NCBI GenBank assembly: GCA_016722565.1
Contig: JADKIU010000002.1
Location: 310,001 to 374,000, forward strand
Reading direction: 5' to 3'
From: Bacteroidota bacterium
Lineage (GTDB): Bacteria > Bacteroidota > Bacteroidia > 2-12-FULL-35-15
Length of the DNA: 64,000 bases
The notes below the pieces were generated by a model. The model was not told where the DNA came from and did not search any database. It worked only from the letters and a program-made list of their open reading frames with translations. A program made the translations under genes and the position numbers. Each line of letters opens with the position of its first letter. The first letter of the stretch is position 1. This document shows positions 43,091-52,541 of the stretch, one piece after another.

Positions 43091-43109
43091 ATCCCGATAG
43101 CTATCGGGA
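43091..43109. repeat. REP-like palindrome
   Basis: ATCCCGATAGCTATCGGGA, the same unit as at 24275-24294, followed by GAAGTCGAGAAATCT as in other Bacteroidota intergenic repeats. Confidence 0.85.
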
Positions 43110-43144
43110 GAAGTCGAGAAATCTGTATTTAAATTAGACTTATT

Positions 43145-43795
43145 ATGGAAGACCTCAGATTATACATTAATACATTGCGTCACGATTTTGCTAAACAAAC
43201 ATTAGGAAAAAAGGATGTCCACGTAAACCCTATATTGCAATTTGAAAAATGGTTTAAAGAAGCAGTCGAGTCAAAGGTGAATGAACCCAATGCAATGACT
43301 GTTGCTACCGCTACATCCGATGGTAAACCAAGTGCCCGCATTTTATTACTTCGAAATTTTGATGAAAAAGGTTTTGTATTTTATACCAATTATACCAGCA
43401 GAAAAGGTGGAGAGATTTTAAAAAATCCGTATGCCTCGCTATTGTTTTTTTGGCCGGAATTGGAACGACAAGTTCGAATAGAAGGAAGGTTGACAAAACA
43501 AAGTGCCGAAGAGTCGGATGCTTATTTTCAAACACGCCCGCGAACAAGTAAGCTAGGTGCATGGACATCAGAGCAAAGTAGAGTAGTAGCAAGTAGGAGC
43601 GTATTGGATGAAGAATACAAAAAGCTTTCAGAAAAATATCCCGGTGAAGTCGTTCCACGTCCTATCTATTGGGGTGGCTATGTTTTAGAACCCACCAGTA
43701 TAGAATTTTGGCAAGGCCGACCGAGTCGTTTGCATGATCGTCTCTTATATACAAAAGAAAAAAGTAGTTGGAAGTTGGAACGATTAGCTCCTTAG
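43145..43795 (+). CDS. pdxH: Pyridoxamine 5'-phosphate oxidase
   Basis: 216 aa FMN enzyme making PLP from PNP/PMP. DGKPSARILLLRNFDEKG and FVFYTNYTSRKGGEIL bind FMN. FFWPELERQVRIEGRL, TRPRTSKLGAWTSEQSR, PIYWGGYVLEPTSIEFWQGR and SRLHDRLLY complete the family pattern with its substrate-binding Arg and His. Length is standard. PLP supply links it loosely to the upstream PLP enzyme. Confidence 0.96.
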   Translation: MEDLRLYINTLRHDFAKQTLGKKDVHVNPILQFEKWFKEAVESKVNEPNAMTVATATSDGKPSARILLLRNFDEKGFVFYTNYTSRKGGEILKNPYASLLFFWPELERQVRIEGRLTKQSAEESDAYFQTRPRTSKLGAWTSEQSRVVASRSVLDEEYKKLSEKYPGEVVPRPIYWGGYVLEPTSIEFWQGRPSRLHDRLLYTKEKSSWKLERLAP

Positions 43796-43844
43796 ATAAA
43801 GTGTGATATTGTATATTTCATCCCTACGGGGTTGATAATTCAAA

Positions 43845-43899
43845 AAAAATCCCTTCGTTTTCATTTCGACAAGTGTCGAGAAAACAAAGGGATTTTTAT
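43845..43899. terminator. Bidirectional terminator between pdxH and bTHX gene
   Basis: AAAATCCCTTCGTTTTC pairs with GAAAACAAAGGGATTTTT, with the inner TCGAC-AAGT-GTCGA stem. T-runs on both strands fit termination of both convergent genes. Confidence 0.85.
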
Positions 43900-43959
43900 T
43901 TGAAAAGAATTGAATCTTATTCTGCTTTTTTAGCTGCTTTTTTAGGGGCTGCTGCCTTT

Positions 43960-44127
43960 TTAGGTGGCTGCCTTTTTAGGTGCTGCTGCCTTTTTTGGAG
44001 CTGCTGCTTTTTTCGCTGGACCAGCTGCTCTTTTCGCTTTCGCTCTTGCAGATTTATTTTTTCTACGAACTCCAAATGAGCCCATTGCTAATTTGCCTTT
44101 TTTACTTTTTTTATCACCTTTTCCCAT
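43960..44127 (-). CDS. 30S ribosomal protein bTHX-like with Lys/Ala tail, tail truncated
   Basis: 55 aa from ATG 44127. The N-terminus MGKGDKKSKKGKLAMGSFGV strongly resembles the small Thermus/Bacteroidota ribosomal protein THX. A Lys/Ala/Pro repeat tail follows (AAPKK units). One repeat (plus-strand around 43962-43977) is 16 nt instead of 18, shifting the frame into a TAA at 43960-43962. Restoring 2 nt would extend the tail through three more units to a TAA at 43917-43919 (about 70 aa). bTHX stabilises the 30S subunit head. The H1-like tail is unusual and recalls the basic tail of the protein at 8956. Confidence 0.72.
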   Translation of the reverse strand: MGKGDKKSKKGKLAMGSFGVRRKNKSARAKAKRAAGPAKKAAAPKKAAAPKKAAT

Positions 44128-44221
44128 AATAGTTTTATTGTGTTTTGGTTAATTTCTGATACAAACGTACGTTAATTTTATAAAAAATCAAATTCTTATT
44201 CGTCTTAATACGTGTTACTTA

Positions 44222-44896
44222 CTAAAGAGCACTTTTCTTAGCGATGTAATCTTTTTCAATCAATTCAACTTTCGGAATTGAATTGCGCAACCATCTTAAT
44301 AATAATTCTTCTTTCTCTATATCACTCAAATGCCAATGAATATTCGATTTGTGAAGTTTCTCTTTTAGCGTATGCAAGCATAAAGCTGCACTTACTGAGA
44401 TGTTAAAACTTTCAGTAAATCCATACATCGGAATTTTTACAAATTCATCAGCATGTTCACGAACTGTATCCGATATTCCGGTTAATTCTGTTCCAAAAAA
44501 TAATGCAATTGGTTTGTCAACAGATAAGTCTTCTAAATTACAATCTTTCTCATGTGGAGTGGTTGCTACAATCCGATAGCCTTGTGCTTTTAGTTTTTGA
44601 ATGCAATCCAATGAATTGTTTTCTGCTTTGCGATATCTGTGCAAGTTTAACCACTTAGGGGCACCCAAGGCAATGTCTTTGTTAACCGTGTAGGCATTTT
44701 TGTTTTCAATGATGTGAATATCTTGAATCCCAAAAATATCGCAAGAGCGTAAAACAGCACTTGCATTGTGTGGTTGATACAAATCCTCCAATGCAATGGT
44801 GATGTGTCGTGTTCTGTATTCCAGTACATTGTCAAATTTCCCTCTGCGCGTTTCGGAAATGAATTGCGATAAGTATGTGATTAATTCTTTTGTCAT
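44222..44896 (-). CDS. SpoU/TrmH-family tRNA/rRNA 2'-O-methyltransferase
   Basis: 224 aa from ATG 44896; upstream codons lie inside the arginase gene. SPOUT fold: motif 1 ALEDLYQPHNASAVLRSCDIFG, motif 2 IALFFGTELTGIS, motif 3 MYGFTESFNISVSAALCLHTL, forming the SAM-binding knot. The C-terminal extension (RWLRNSIPKVELIEKDY) is typical of TrmH, which 2'-O-methylates G18 of tRNA; rRNA-acting relatives are possible. The start overlaps the arginase-family stop by one base. Confidence 0.88.
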   Translation of the reverse strand: MTKELITYLSQFISETRRGKFDNVLEYRTRHITIALEDLYQPHNASAVLRSCDIFGIQDIHIIENKNAYTVNKDIALGAPKWLNLHRYRKAENNSLDCIQKLKAQGYRIVATTPHEKDCNLEDLSVDKPIALFFGTELTGISDTVREHADEFVKIPMYGFTESFNISVSAALCLHTLKEKLHKSNIHWHLSDIEKEELLLRWLRNSIPKVELIEKDYIAKKSAL

Positions 44897-45951
44897 TATG
44901 CTCTGCCATTCGATTTTGCAACCATGTTTGCGATACGATACAACAATCGAGCTCCAACATTTGCGTCCCATTCGTCACCACCCGGAGCAACTTCATTGAT
45001 ATCAAATGCAATGATCCGTTTGCCGGAGTCAACAATTTTTTCTATTAACATTAAAATCTGTTCAAACTCAAATCCTCCTGCAACAGGTGTTCCTGTACTC
45101 GGACAAAGTTTTGGGTCTAACCCGTCAATATCAAAACTTAGATACACTTCATTGGGTAACTGTGCAATGATATCATTACAAATCGTTGTCCAGGTTGCTC
45201 CATCCAATTGTCTGTGTTTGATATCTCTGTCGAAAAAAGTATGTATTCTCCCGTTCGAATTTTTGATGATGTCAAATTCAGCTTGACAATAATCACGAAT
45301 TCCAACTTGAACCAGTTTGGATACTTGCGGTATTTTAAGTGCATTAAACATGATAGAAGCATGGGAGAATTCAAATCCTTCGTATGCATCGCGTAAATCA
45401 GCATGCGCGTCAATTTGTAAAATTGCAAAAGAGTTATTCTTTTCAGCTAACGCTTGCATTAATCCAAGTGGAGTAGAGTGGTCACCACCCAACAAGGCAA
45501 CTATTTTGTTTTTATCCATAAAGGAAAGTGATTTTTCCTTCACCCAATTATTCATTTTTACACATTCGGCATTGATGAGTTGACGGATGTTTTCCATTTC
45601 GTCATTCGACTCAGGGGAATCTCCTTCTTGTAACAATTCAATGTAGGTCTCTGCTTTCCTTCTAAGACTTTCACTTTTGCTAGCGATATCATCAGAGATG
45701 GTATCCATGGCTAATCCAATTTTCCATGCATCTGGAATTTTAGGGTCAAATAAATCTACTTGGTAGGAAGCGTTGTATACTACTTGAGGACCTAACGCAG
45801 TTCCACCACTGTAAGATACGGTTACTTCCCAAGGTACAGGAAGAATGACAACCTCAGCTTCGTCCACCGTAAACGGTAAACCATAAATATTGTTATTTGC
45901 ATCCCCCAAACTGTTGGGATCGAAATTGTTTATTTTATCTTGCTTGCTCAT
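44896..45951 (-). CDS. Arginase/agmatinase/formimidoylglutamase family protein
   Basis: 351 aa ureohydrolase fold with binuclear metal ligands: ALLGGDHSTPLGLMQAL (His), LQIDAHADLRDAYEGFEFSH (D-x-H-x-D) and YLSFDIDGLDPKLCPSTG (D-x-D). IIAFDINEVAPGGDEWDANV follows. It hydrolyses a guanidino or formimino group (arginine, agmatine or formiminoglutamate); the substrate is not decided by sequence. Translationally coupled to the methyltransferase downstream. Confidence 0.88.
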   Translation of the reverse strand: MSKQDKINNFDPNSLGDANNNIYGLPFTVDEAEVVILPVPWEVTVSYSGGTALGPQVVYNASYQVDLFDPKIPDAWKIGLAMDTISDDIASKSESLRRKAETYIELLQEGDSPESNDEMENIRQLINAECVKMNNWVKEKSLSFMDKNKIVALLGGDHSTPLGLMQALAEKNNSFAILQIDAHADLRDAYEGFEFSHASIMFNALKIPQVSKLVQVGIRDYCQAEFDIIKNSNGRIHTFFDRDIKHRQLDGATWTTICNDIIAQLPNEVYLSFDIDGLDPKLCPSTGTPVAGGFEFEQILMLIEKIVDSGKRIIAFDINEVAPGGDEWDANVGARLLYRIANMVAKSNGRA

Positions 45952-45984
45952 ATTTTATTTTTGAGGAACGAAAATACATAAAAT

Positions 45985-46016
45985 AAAAAAGTCCCGCATT
46001 TCTGCGGGACTTTTTT
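45985..46016 (-). terminator. Strong terminator after HU gene
   Basis: AGTCCCGCA pairs with TGCGGGACT around a 4-nt loop, with six A before and six T after. It works for the HU gene on the minus strand and could also terminate plus-strand transcripts. Confidence 0.95.
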
Positions 46017-46034
46017 ATTTGATTTAGTCAACGA

Positions 46035-46310
46035 CTATTTGTTAACTGTTTTAGCTAAATCAGCGCCAGCTTTAAACTTAGCAACTTTTTTAGCAGCAAT
46101 TTTAATTGCTTTTCCAGTTTGTGGGTTGCGACCAACTCTAGCAGCTCTTTTAGAGATAGAGAAAGATCCGAAACCAACTAATGCAACTCTGTCACCTTTT
46201 TTAAGTGCTTTTGTTGTAGCGTTTACGAATGCATCTAATGCTCTTTGAGCATCTGCTTTTGTTAATTTCGCTTCTGCTGAGATAGCGTCAACCAATTCTG
46301 CTTTGTTCAT
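46035..46310 (-). CDS. HU-family DNA-binding protein
   Basis: 91 aa from ATG 46310 (MNKAELVDAISAEAKLTKAD). Helical N-terminal part for dimerisation, VALVGFGSFSISKRAARVGR, then the flexible DNA-binding arm RNPQTGKAIKIAAKKVAKFK, with a C-terminal helix ending TVNK. A nucleoid protein that bends DNA. Upstream 9 codons are not needed. Ends at a strong terminator. Confidence 0.95.
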   Translation of the reverse strand: MNKAELVDAISAEAKLTKADAQRALDAFVNATTKALKKGDRVALVGFGSFSISKRAARVGRNPQTGKAIKIAAKKVAKFKAGADLAKTVNK

Positions 46311-46337
46311 TTGATTAGTTTTTAAAGGGTTTAACAT

Positions 46338-46571
46338 TTAATTATATAACAAAATTACTAAGATTCACTATCTGTGCAATATTTGGAGCTAAAAAAATGA
46401 GAATTTGTTGATAAGTCGCCTTTTTGTTAATAACTGTGTCTGTAAGGCTATATATAGTTATAGTTCAGGATAAGTAAATTTTGAACAAACTTTTATTGTT
46501 ATTGCGTAGGGAGTTTGTAGTCTACTCCTGAACGACAGTAGAGATGACACATATTGAAAATCAATTAATTA
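46338..46571. other. Gap between fmt and HU genes
   Basis: Contains a degenerate Bacteroidota repeat fragment near 46500-46555 (gtagggag ... gtagagatgacac) and presumably the HU promoter. No gene seen. Confidence 0.4.
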
Positions 46572-47537
46572 TTAAATTGCTTTCCAGCCTTGATTCATCG
46601 GAAACCCTCTTAAAAACTCAGTTGTAGCCATTTTCTTTTTCCCGGCTAATTGTAATTCTTTAAGATGAATATAGCCTGCTTTAGTAGCAATCTTTAAATA
46701 GGTTTTGGAATCCGTAATAATGCTACCAACAACATCGGTATGTTGGATAATTTCTTTTTCTGTTAAAAATACTTTTACAGAAAAACTTTTACCGTCAGGA
46801 GAAAGAAAGCTTGAAAATGCAGTTGGGTAAGGACTAAGACCTCTTATAAAATTATGTACTTCCATTACATTTTTTGACCAATCGATTTTGCAGTCGTCTT
46901 TAAATATTTTAGGAGCATGTTTTACAACTTCTCCATTTGCAATAAATTCTGCTTGATTTATTTGTGGATAGGTGTTTTCTTCAATTGCTTTTACTGTTTT
47001 TAAAACTAAATTCGCTCCAATAACCATTAAACGATCATGGATATTCCCTGCGGTTTCATTTTCAGCGATAGGTGTTTTTTCTCTGAAAATAATTTTTCCC
47101 GTATCGATCTCATGTTGCAGAAAAAAAGTTGAAACACCCGTTTCTTGTTCGCCATTTATAACGGCCCAGTTAATCGGTGCAGCACCTCTGTATTGAGGCA
47201 ATAGTGAGCCATGTAGGTTGAATGTTCCTAGTCGTGGCATATTCCAAACAACCTCTGGTAACATTCGAAAAGCAACTACAATTTGTAAGTCTGCTTTTAA
47301 GTTACGCAATTGTTCTAAAAAAGATTCATCCTTTAATTTTTCAGGTTGAAGAATATTTAATCCTTTTTCTAACGCATATTTCTTTACTGCTGACTGTTGT
47401 ATTTCTTGTCCACGCCCTGCCGGTTTATCCGGAACAGTAACGACTCCTATAATGTTGTAGTTTTTTTTAACGAGTATGTCTAACGACTCCACTGCAAATT
47501 CAGGAGTGCCCATAAATAGTATTCGAAGTTGGCTCAT
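46572..47537 (-). CDS. fmt: Methionyl-tRNA formyltransferase
   Basis: 321 aa from ATG 47537; the 40 upstream codons reach into the divergent promoter region and are rejected. Formylates initiator Met-tRNA using 10-formyl-THF. LRILFMGTPEFAVESLDILV begins the Rossmann domain, FNLHGSLLPQYRGAAPINWA carries the catalytic Asn/His loop, and EIDTGKIIFREKTPI follows. The C-terminal tRNA-binding domain is at about 205-321. Divergent from the transporter at 47640. Confidence 0.96.
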   Translation of the reverse strand: MSQLRILFMGTPEFAVESLDILVKKNYNIIGVVTVPDKPAGRGQEIQQSAVKKYALEKGLNILQPEKLKDESFLEQLRNLKADLQIVVAFRMLPEVVWNMPRLGTFNLHGSLLPQYRGAAPINWAVINGEQETGVSTFFLQHEIDTGKIIFREKTPIAENETAGNIHDRLMVIGANLVLKTVKAIEENTYPQINQAEFIANGEVVKHAPKIFKDDCKIDWSKNVMEVHNFIRGLSPYPTAFSSFLSPDGKSFSVKVFLTEKEIIQHTDVVGSIITDSKTYLKIATKAGYIHLKELQLAGKKKMATTEFLRGFPMNQGWKAI

Positions 47538-47639
47538 TCTTATTTTTTGAATATGAATAGATAATAAAAACAATATGCTTAAGTTTGTTTTGTTATCTGA
47601 TGGTAAAACTAAAAATAATTTCAGCGCAAAAAACGGAAT

Positions 47640-49106
47640 ATGATTTCTGCTAAGCAAATAAAATTAATACTCGGACCTTTGTTGGCTGGAGTTATTTATT
47701 TCGGCTTCGACTTAATGCCAAGTAATCCATTGGTGACAAAAATGGCTGCAGTAGCTGTTTGGATGGCTGTCTGGTGGTTAACAGAAGCTGTTCATTTGGC
47801 AGTTACTGCTTTGTTACCGGTTGTTTTGCTTCCGGTTTTAGGAATAGCAGATTCCAAAACAACTGCATTTCAATACATGGATCCCATTATTTTTCTTTTT
47901 ATAGGTGGCTTCATCATTGCGTTTGCAATCGAGCGCTGGAATTTGCACCAACGAATTGCATTGAAAATTTTAATGCTTGTTGGCACTAGTCCTTCTCGGA
48001 TTCTATTTGGGGTGATGCTAACTTCCTTTTTAATTTCCATGTGGATTTCAAATACGGCCACCGTAATGATGCTGTTATCTGCCGTTTTAGCAGTCATTGT
48101 TCAAATCGAACAGCATTTTAAAGAAGAACATCATTCTCATAAAATGGCTTCGGCTTTATTAATCGGATTGGCTTATTCTGCAACAATTGGTGGTATGTCG
48201 ACATTGGTTGGTACACCTACGAATATGATTTTTTTGCGAGAATACAACGAGAAGTTTTCAGGCAATCATGATATGAATTTTTTTGTGTGGTTTAAAATTT
48301 GTTTTCCAATCGCTTTGGCATTTTTATTTATTGCCTTTTTTGTTCTAAAAAAAATGTTCATTAAAAAAGATGTGATTTTAGCAATTGATAAATCTTATTT
48401 TTCTGATGCTTACAAACGATTAGGAAAAATGAGTTTCGAAGAAAAAATGGTATCCACTATTTTTGTTCTAACAGCTGTACTTTGGTTTACACGTGCAGAC
48501 ATTGACTTTGGCGTATTTTTATTCAAAGGTTGGAGTAATGTTTTTCCCAACAAAGAGTTTTTACAAGATAGTACCATTGCTGTTTTTATGGCGATTCTTT
48601 TGTTTTTAATTCCTTCTCAAACAGAAAAGGGTAGAGCATTAATGACATGGGCCGAAGTTACAAAACTGCCCTACGATATTATTTTACTTTTTGGTGGCGG
48701 ATTCGCTCTTGCAAAAGGATTTGAATTATCAGGCTTGAGTACGTGGCTGGCAACTCAATTAAAATTTACTCCCGATACCAATATCTATGTACTCATTTTT
48801 TTAATGTGTGTGTTGGTTTGTATTATTAGCGAATTTGCTTCCAATGTAGCATGCATTCAATTGATGCTACCGGTGCTAATTGCCATTCAGCATTCTATGA
48901 ATATTCATCCGTTATTGTTGATGGTGCCGGCAACACTGGCTGCATCATTGGGTTTTATGTTACCTGTTGCAACCGGTGCGAACACGATTGTTTTTGGTAG
49001 CAAACGCGTTAGGGTAAATGATATGTTGAAGTCGGGTTTTTTACTTGATATTATCGGTATTTTGTTGATAACCTTTTCAATATACTTTATGAAACAGATG
49101 TTTTGA
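47640..49106 (+). CDS. DASS/SLC13-family sodium:anion symporter
   Basis: 488 aa, about a dozen transmembrane helices. Family motifs: MAVWWLTEAVHLAVTALLPV, the first substrate/sodium signature SMWISNTATVMMLLSAVLAV (S-N-T), SATIGGMSTLVGTPTNMIFL, and a second-repeat counterpart IISEFASNVACIQLMLPVLI with FMLPVATGANTIVFG. It imports dicarboxylates, sulfate or related anions with sodium. The substrate is not visible. Confidence 0.92.
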   Translation: MISAKQIKLILGPLLAGVIYFGFDLMPSNPLVTKMAAVAVWMAVWWLTEAVHLAVTALLPVVLLPVLGIADSKTTAFQYMDPIIFLFIGGFIIAFAIERWNLHQRIALKILMLVGTSPSRILFGVMLTSFLISMWISNTATVMMLLSAVLAVIVQIEQHFKEEHHSHKMASALLIGLAYSATIGGMSTLVGTPTNMIFLREYNEKFSGNHDMNFFVWFKICFPIALAFLFIAFFVLKKMFIKKDVILAIDKSYFSDAYKRLGKMSFEEKMVSTIFVLTAVLWFTRADIDFGVFLFKGWSNVFPNKEFLQDSTIAVFMAILLFLIPSQTEKGRALMTWAEVTKLPYDIILLFGGGFALAKGFELSGLSTWLATQLKFTPDTNIYVLIFLMCVLVCIISEFASNVACIQLMLPVLIAIQHSMNIHPLLLMVPATLAASLGFMLPVATGANTIVFGSKRVRVNDMLKSGFLLDIIGILLITFSIYFMKQMF

Positions 49107-49162
49107 CCAAAAAATGTTTTAATTTTATAATATAGATAAACGAAACACAAATTATTAAACCT

Positions 49163-49906
49163 ATGAAAAAAATTACTCTTTTCCTTTTGGCAAGTTGTTT
49201 TGCCATCAGTACTATTAATGCGCAAGACGATAAAGCCTTTCATAAAGGTGTCATTAATGCCGATCTTGGAATTGGATTTGCCATTTATGGTACGAAGATT
49301 CATTCTGAAATTGACCAACAAGTTTGGAATGGATCAGCCATCGTTACCCAACGTGAAGTGAAGGATACAACGGATGGTGCAGCATCTACCATTTATGTTT
49401 TAAATGGAGAATATGGTGTTACCGATTGGTTAGGTGTGGGTGTTCGTTTTGGATATTCCAATTATTTTGAACAGACAGAGCATGATACCATTTTAGGAAC
49501 AGCTTATGCTTATAAGCCAAAGGTACGGTCAATTGATTTTGGAGTAAACGTTAATTTCCATTTAGTAAAAACAAAACGTTTTGACATGCCGATTTGCCTT
49601 ACAATGGGCTATTCAAATTTCAAATACTGGCAAAACAATCCAAATTCAAATCCTCCCGGTTTAGCTGACAATGGAAATGCGATGGGAAAAGATAATGGAT
49701 TGAATTATGGTATTATGTTGGTGCCAAGAATCTATTTTGGTGACCATGTCGGCATGTTCTTTAATATCGGTTATATGGGCTATAATTATCCTAGTATTGC
49801 TTTTTCTAATAATTCCGATTCCGATTTAAATAATGATGATAATTGGGAGTATAAGTTAAAAGGAAACGGTTTTAATCTTGGAATAGGAATAACCGCTAAA
49901 TTTTAA
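49163..49906 (+). CDS. Outer-membrane beta-barrel protein, function unknown
   Basis: 247 aa. Signal peptide MKKITLFLLASCFAISTINA, then amphipathic beta-strands rich in Gly, Tyr and Asn (WLGVGVRFGYSNYFE, VRSIDFGVNVNFHLVKTKRF, GDHVGMFFNIGYMGYNYPSI) ending FNLGIGITAKF with a terminal Phe, as outer-membrane barrels do. Probably an 8-strand barrel. It is followed by a strong terminator, so monocistronic. Confidence 0.75.
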   Translation: MKKITLFLLASCFAISTINAQDDKAFHKGVINADLGIGFAIYGTKIHSEIDQQVWNGSAIVTQREVKDTTDGAASTIYVLNGEYGVTDWLGVGVRFGYSNYFEQTEHDTILGTAYAYKPKVRSIDFGVNVNFHLVKTKRFDMPICLTMGYSNFKYWQNNPNSNPPGLADNGNAMGKDNGLNYGIMLVPRIYFGDHVGMFFNIGYMGYNYPSIAFSNNSDSDLNNDDNWEYKLKGNGFNLGIGITAKF

Positions 49907-49930
49907 AAAAATCATTTTTTAGATATTTTT

Positions 49931-49958
49931 AGGCATCGATCATTCGATGCCTTTTTTT
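49931..49958 (+). terminator. Terminator after beta-barrel gene
   Basis: AGGCATCGA-TCAT-TCGATGCCT followed by seven T; perfect 9-bp stem. Confidence 0.95.
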
Positions 49959-50045
49959 GTTTCATTAAATTGTATAATCTTTTGAAAACCAATATAAAAA
50001 TTGTAAATTAGTGGTGTTAATTTATTTACTTAAAATCCATTTTTC

Positions 50046-52538
50046 ATGAATTTGAAAAATTACCCCCAACGATTCGCATTACTTCTAGTGATTTTCTGTT
50101 TTGCAAACAAAGCTAAAAGTCAAGTAATGATCAATGAATTTTCTTGTTCCAATACGAGTTCTGTCGATAATTTTGGCGAAACGCCCGATTGGATCGAACT
50201 GTATAATTCCGGTGGCTCTTCTATTTCCCTAGCAGGATATTTCCTAAGTGATAAAATAAGTAATCCTACAAAATGGCCCATTCCTTCTGGTGTTTCAATT
50301 CCAGCGGGTGGATTTATTAAGATATGGGCATCAGGAAAAAATACAGTTGTTGGTCCAAACATTCATGCCGGAATTAAATTCACACAAACTAAACCGGAAG
50401 ACATTGTTTTTGCAGATCCTGCCGGAGTTATCATTGATGGGTTTGCATTAAACCCTACTCAGGTGAATCATTCGAGAGGAAGAACAACAAATGGAGCTGC
50501 TACATGGTCCGTATTTGCAACACCTACACCGGCTGCAAATAATACAGGCGCTATGCTTGAATATGCAAGTCGGCCGGTAATGAGTGTTGCTTCCGGATTT
50601 TATTCCGGTGCTCAAACGGTTTCTATTACTACCTCCGGAGTCGGATTAACCATCCGTTATACAACTGATGGTTCTATTCCAACAACAACATCTACTTTGT
50701 ATTCTGCTCCAGTGAATGTTTCTGTAACAACTGTTTTAAGGGCTCGAGCATTTAGTGCAAATCCATTAGAACCGGCTAGTTTTATTGAAAGTAATACCTA
50801 TTTTATAAATCAAACGCATACCATTCCAGTTGTTTCTGTTTTTGGAGATTTGACAGACGATTTATTAGGAGGTTCCTCTATTACAGCTGAGACAGGATTA
50901 GAGTATTACAATGCAGCCAAAGTTTTAATTGCTGAAACAAACGGTGAAACCAATGAGCATGGAAACGATTCATGGGCTTACAATCAAAGAGGGTTCGATT
51001 ATATTTCGAAAGATGAAATGGGTTATAATTATGCAGTGAACTCTCCAATATTTGTGAATACAAGTCGTGCTTCCTTTCAACGATTAATTTTTAAAGCAGC
51101 TGCAAATGATAATTATCCATTTGCTCCTGGTGCTCCTGCTCACATTCGCGATTCATACGCACATACGCTTTCACAACGCGCTGATTTATACATGGACGAA
51201 CGCTCATGGGCACCTGCAATTGTTTATTTGAATGGTCAATATTGGGGCGTTTACGATGTGCGTGAAAAAATAGATGATTTAGATTTTACCGATTTTTATG
51301 CCAAGCAAGATGATCCGTATGTTCAGTTTTTGCAAACATGGGGTGGAACTTGGAGTGCATATGGTGGAGCACAAGCTCAAACAGATTGGAATTTTATCAG
51401 AAATTACATTACTTCCAACAGCATGGCTGTTCCTGCAAACTATGCATACGTTGATAGTATTTTTAATATCAAAAGTTTTGTAGATTATTTTGTTTTTAAT
51501 TCTTGGTTGGCTACTTCCGACTGGCTCGACTGGAATACCGCATGGTGGAGAGGATTGGATCCTGCAGGAGATAAAAAGAAGTGGCGTTATACCCTTTGGG
51601 ATATGGATGCTATTTTAGGACATTATATTAATTATACAGGTATTCCTGATCCTTCACCAAATGCTGATCCATGCAATGTGGAAGGTCTTCCTGATCCCGG
51701 TGGACAAGGACATACGCAAATTTTAAATGCTTTAATGGCAAATCCGGATTTTAAGCAATATTATCAATCGCGCTATATTGATTTGATGAACACAAAGTTG
51801 AATTGCTCTTTTGCACTTCCGCTTTTGGATAGTATGGTTGCTGTTATTGATCCTGAAATGACAGCTCAGTGTGCGAAATGGGGTGGTTCGTATTCCACCT
51901 GGAAAGCAAATGCAAATACGTTCCGCTCAGAAATTGATCAACGTTGTACGTCATTAACACAAGGGTTAATCGATTGTTATTCGCTTACCGGTCCTTACGC
52001 TATTACATTTGATGTATCACCTGCAGGTGCAGGAAATATTGAAATCAATAGTATTATTCCTTCATCTTACATTTATAGTGGAAATTATTTTGGTGGCATC
52101 GTAACGAAACTGAAAGCGATTCCTAATGGAGTATATGTATTTGATCATTGGGAAATGCCAAGTCATACACCTACACCAAGTTCTGTGAGCGACACCGCTG
52201 AAGTAACTTTTACAACAAGTGAAAATGTGATTGCCGTATTTCGAATGACAGATGAACCTCAAGGTGGATCAGAAGTTGGAATTCCAAATGTGTTTTCACC
52301 AAATGGTGACAATAACAATGATGTTTTATTTGTATTAGGAAGTATTGATAAATTGGATTTTCATATTTATAACCGTTGGGGACAAGAGGTGTTTAAAACA
52401 AATGATCGAGCAGAAGGTTGGGATGGTACATTTATGGGACAGCCTTGTAATCCTGGTGTTTTTGCGTATCGTGTTTCAGGAATTATGCCTGGTGGTGAAA
52501 AAATTGAGAAAAAGGGAAACATTACATTGGTACGCTAG
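50046..52538 (+). CDS. CotH-kinase/lamin-tail secreted protein with T9SS type B domain
   Basis: 830 aa. Signal peptide to about residue 25. A lamin-tail domain follows (about 27-140, DWIELYNSGGSSISLAGYFL). Then a chitobiase/FN3-like module (about 180-260, TIRYTTDGSIPTTTSTLYSA). The CotH spore-coat-kinase-like domain spans about 265-650 with FQRLIFKAAANDNYPF, PAIVYLNGQYWGVYDVREKI and WRYTLWDMDAILGHY (metal Asp pair). It ends with the gliding-motility type B sorting domain (NVFSPNGDNNNDVLFV, HIYNRWGQEVFKT, GWDGTFMGQPCNPGVFAYRV). CotH proteins phosphorylate secreted proteins in other bacteria; here the substrate is unknown. Followed 3 nt later by its likely PorP/SprF partner. Confidence 0.93.
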   Translation: MNLKNYPQRFALLLVIFCFANKAKSQVMINEFSCSNTSSVDNFGETPDWIELYNSGGSSISLAGYFLSDKISNPTKWPIPSGVSIPAGGFIKIWASGKNTVVGPNIHAGIKFTQTKPEDIVFADPAGVIIDGFALNPTQVNHSRGRTTNGAATWSVFATPTPAANNTGAMLEYASRPVMSVASGFYSGAQTVSITTSGVGLTIRYTTDGSIPTTTSTLYSAPVNVSVTTVLRARAFSANPLEPASFIESNTYFINQTHTIPVVSVFGDLTDDLLGGSSITAETGLEYYNAAKVLIAETNGETNEHGNDSWAYNQRGFDYISKDEMGYNYAVNSPIFVNTSRASFQRLIFKAAANDNYPFAPGAPAHIRDSYAHTLSQRADLYMDERSWAPAIVYLNGQYWGVYDVREKIDDLDFTDFYAKQDDPYVQFLQTWGGTWSAYGGAQAQTDWNFIRNYITSNSMAVPANYAYVDSIFNIKSFVDYFVFNSWLATSDWLDWNTAWWRGLDPAGDKKKWRYTLWDMDAILGHYINYTGIPDPSPNADPCNVEGLPDPGGQGHTQILNALMANPDFKQYYQSRYIDLMNTKLNCSFALPLLDSMVAVIDPEMTAQCAKWGGSYSTWKANANTFRSEIDQRCTSLTQGLIDCYSLTGPYAITFDVSPAGAGNIEINSIIPSSYIYSGNYFGGIVTKLKAIPNGVYVFDHWEMPSHTPTPSSVSDTAEVTFTTSENVIAVFRMTDEPQGGSEVGIPNVFSPNGDNNNDVLFVLGSIDKLDFHIYNRWGQEVFKTNDRAEGWDGTFMGQPCNPGVFAYRVSGIMPGGEKIEKKGNITLVR

Positions 52539-52541
52539 TTT

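Noticed and set aside
43873..44152. Plus-strand frames rich in Ala/Phe/Cys after pdxH
   Set aside because: Shadows of the bTHX-like gene with its Lys/Ala tail on the minus strand.
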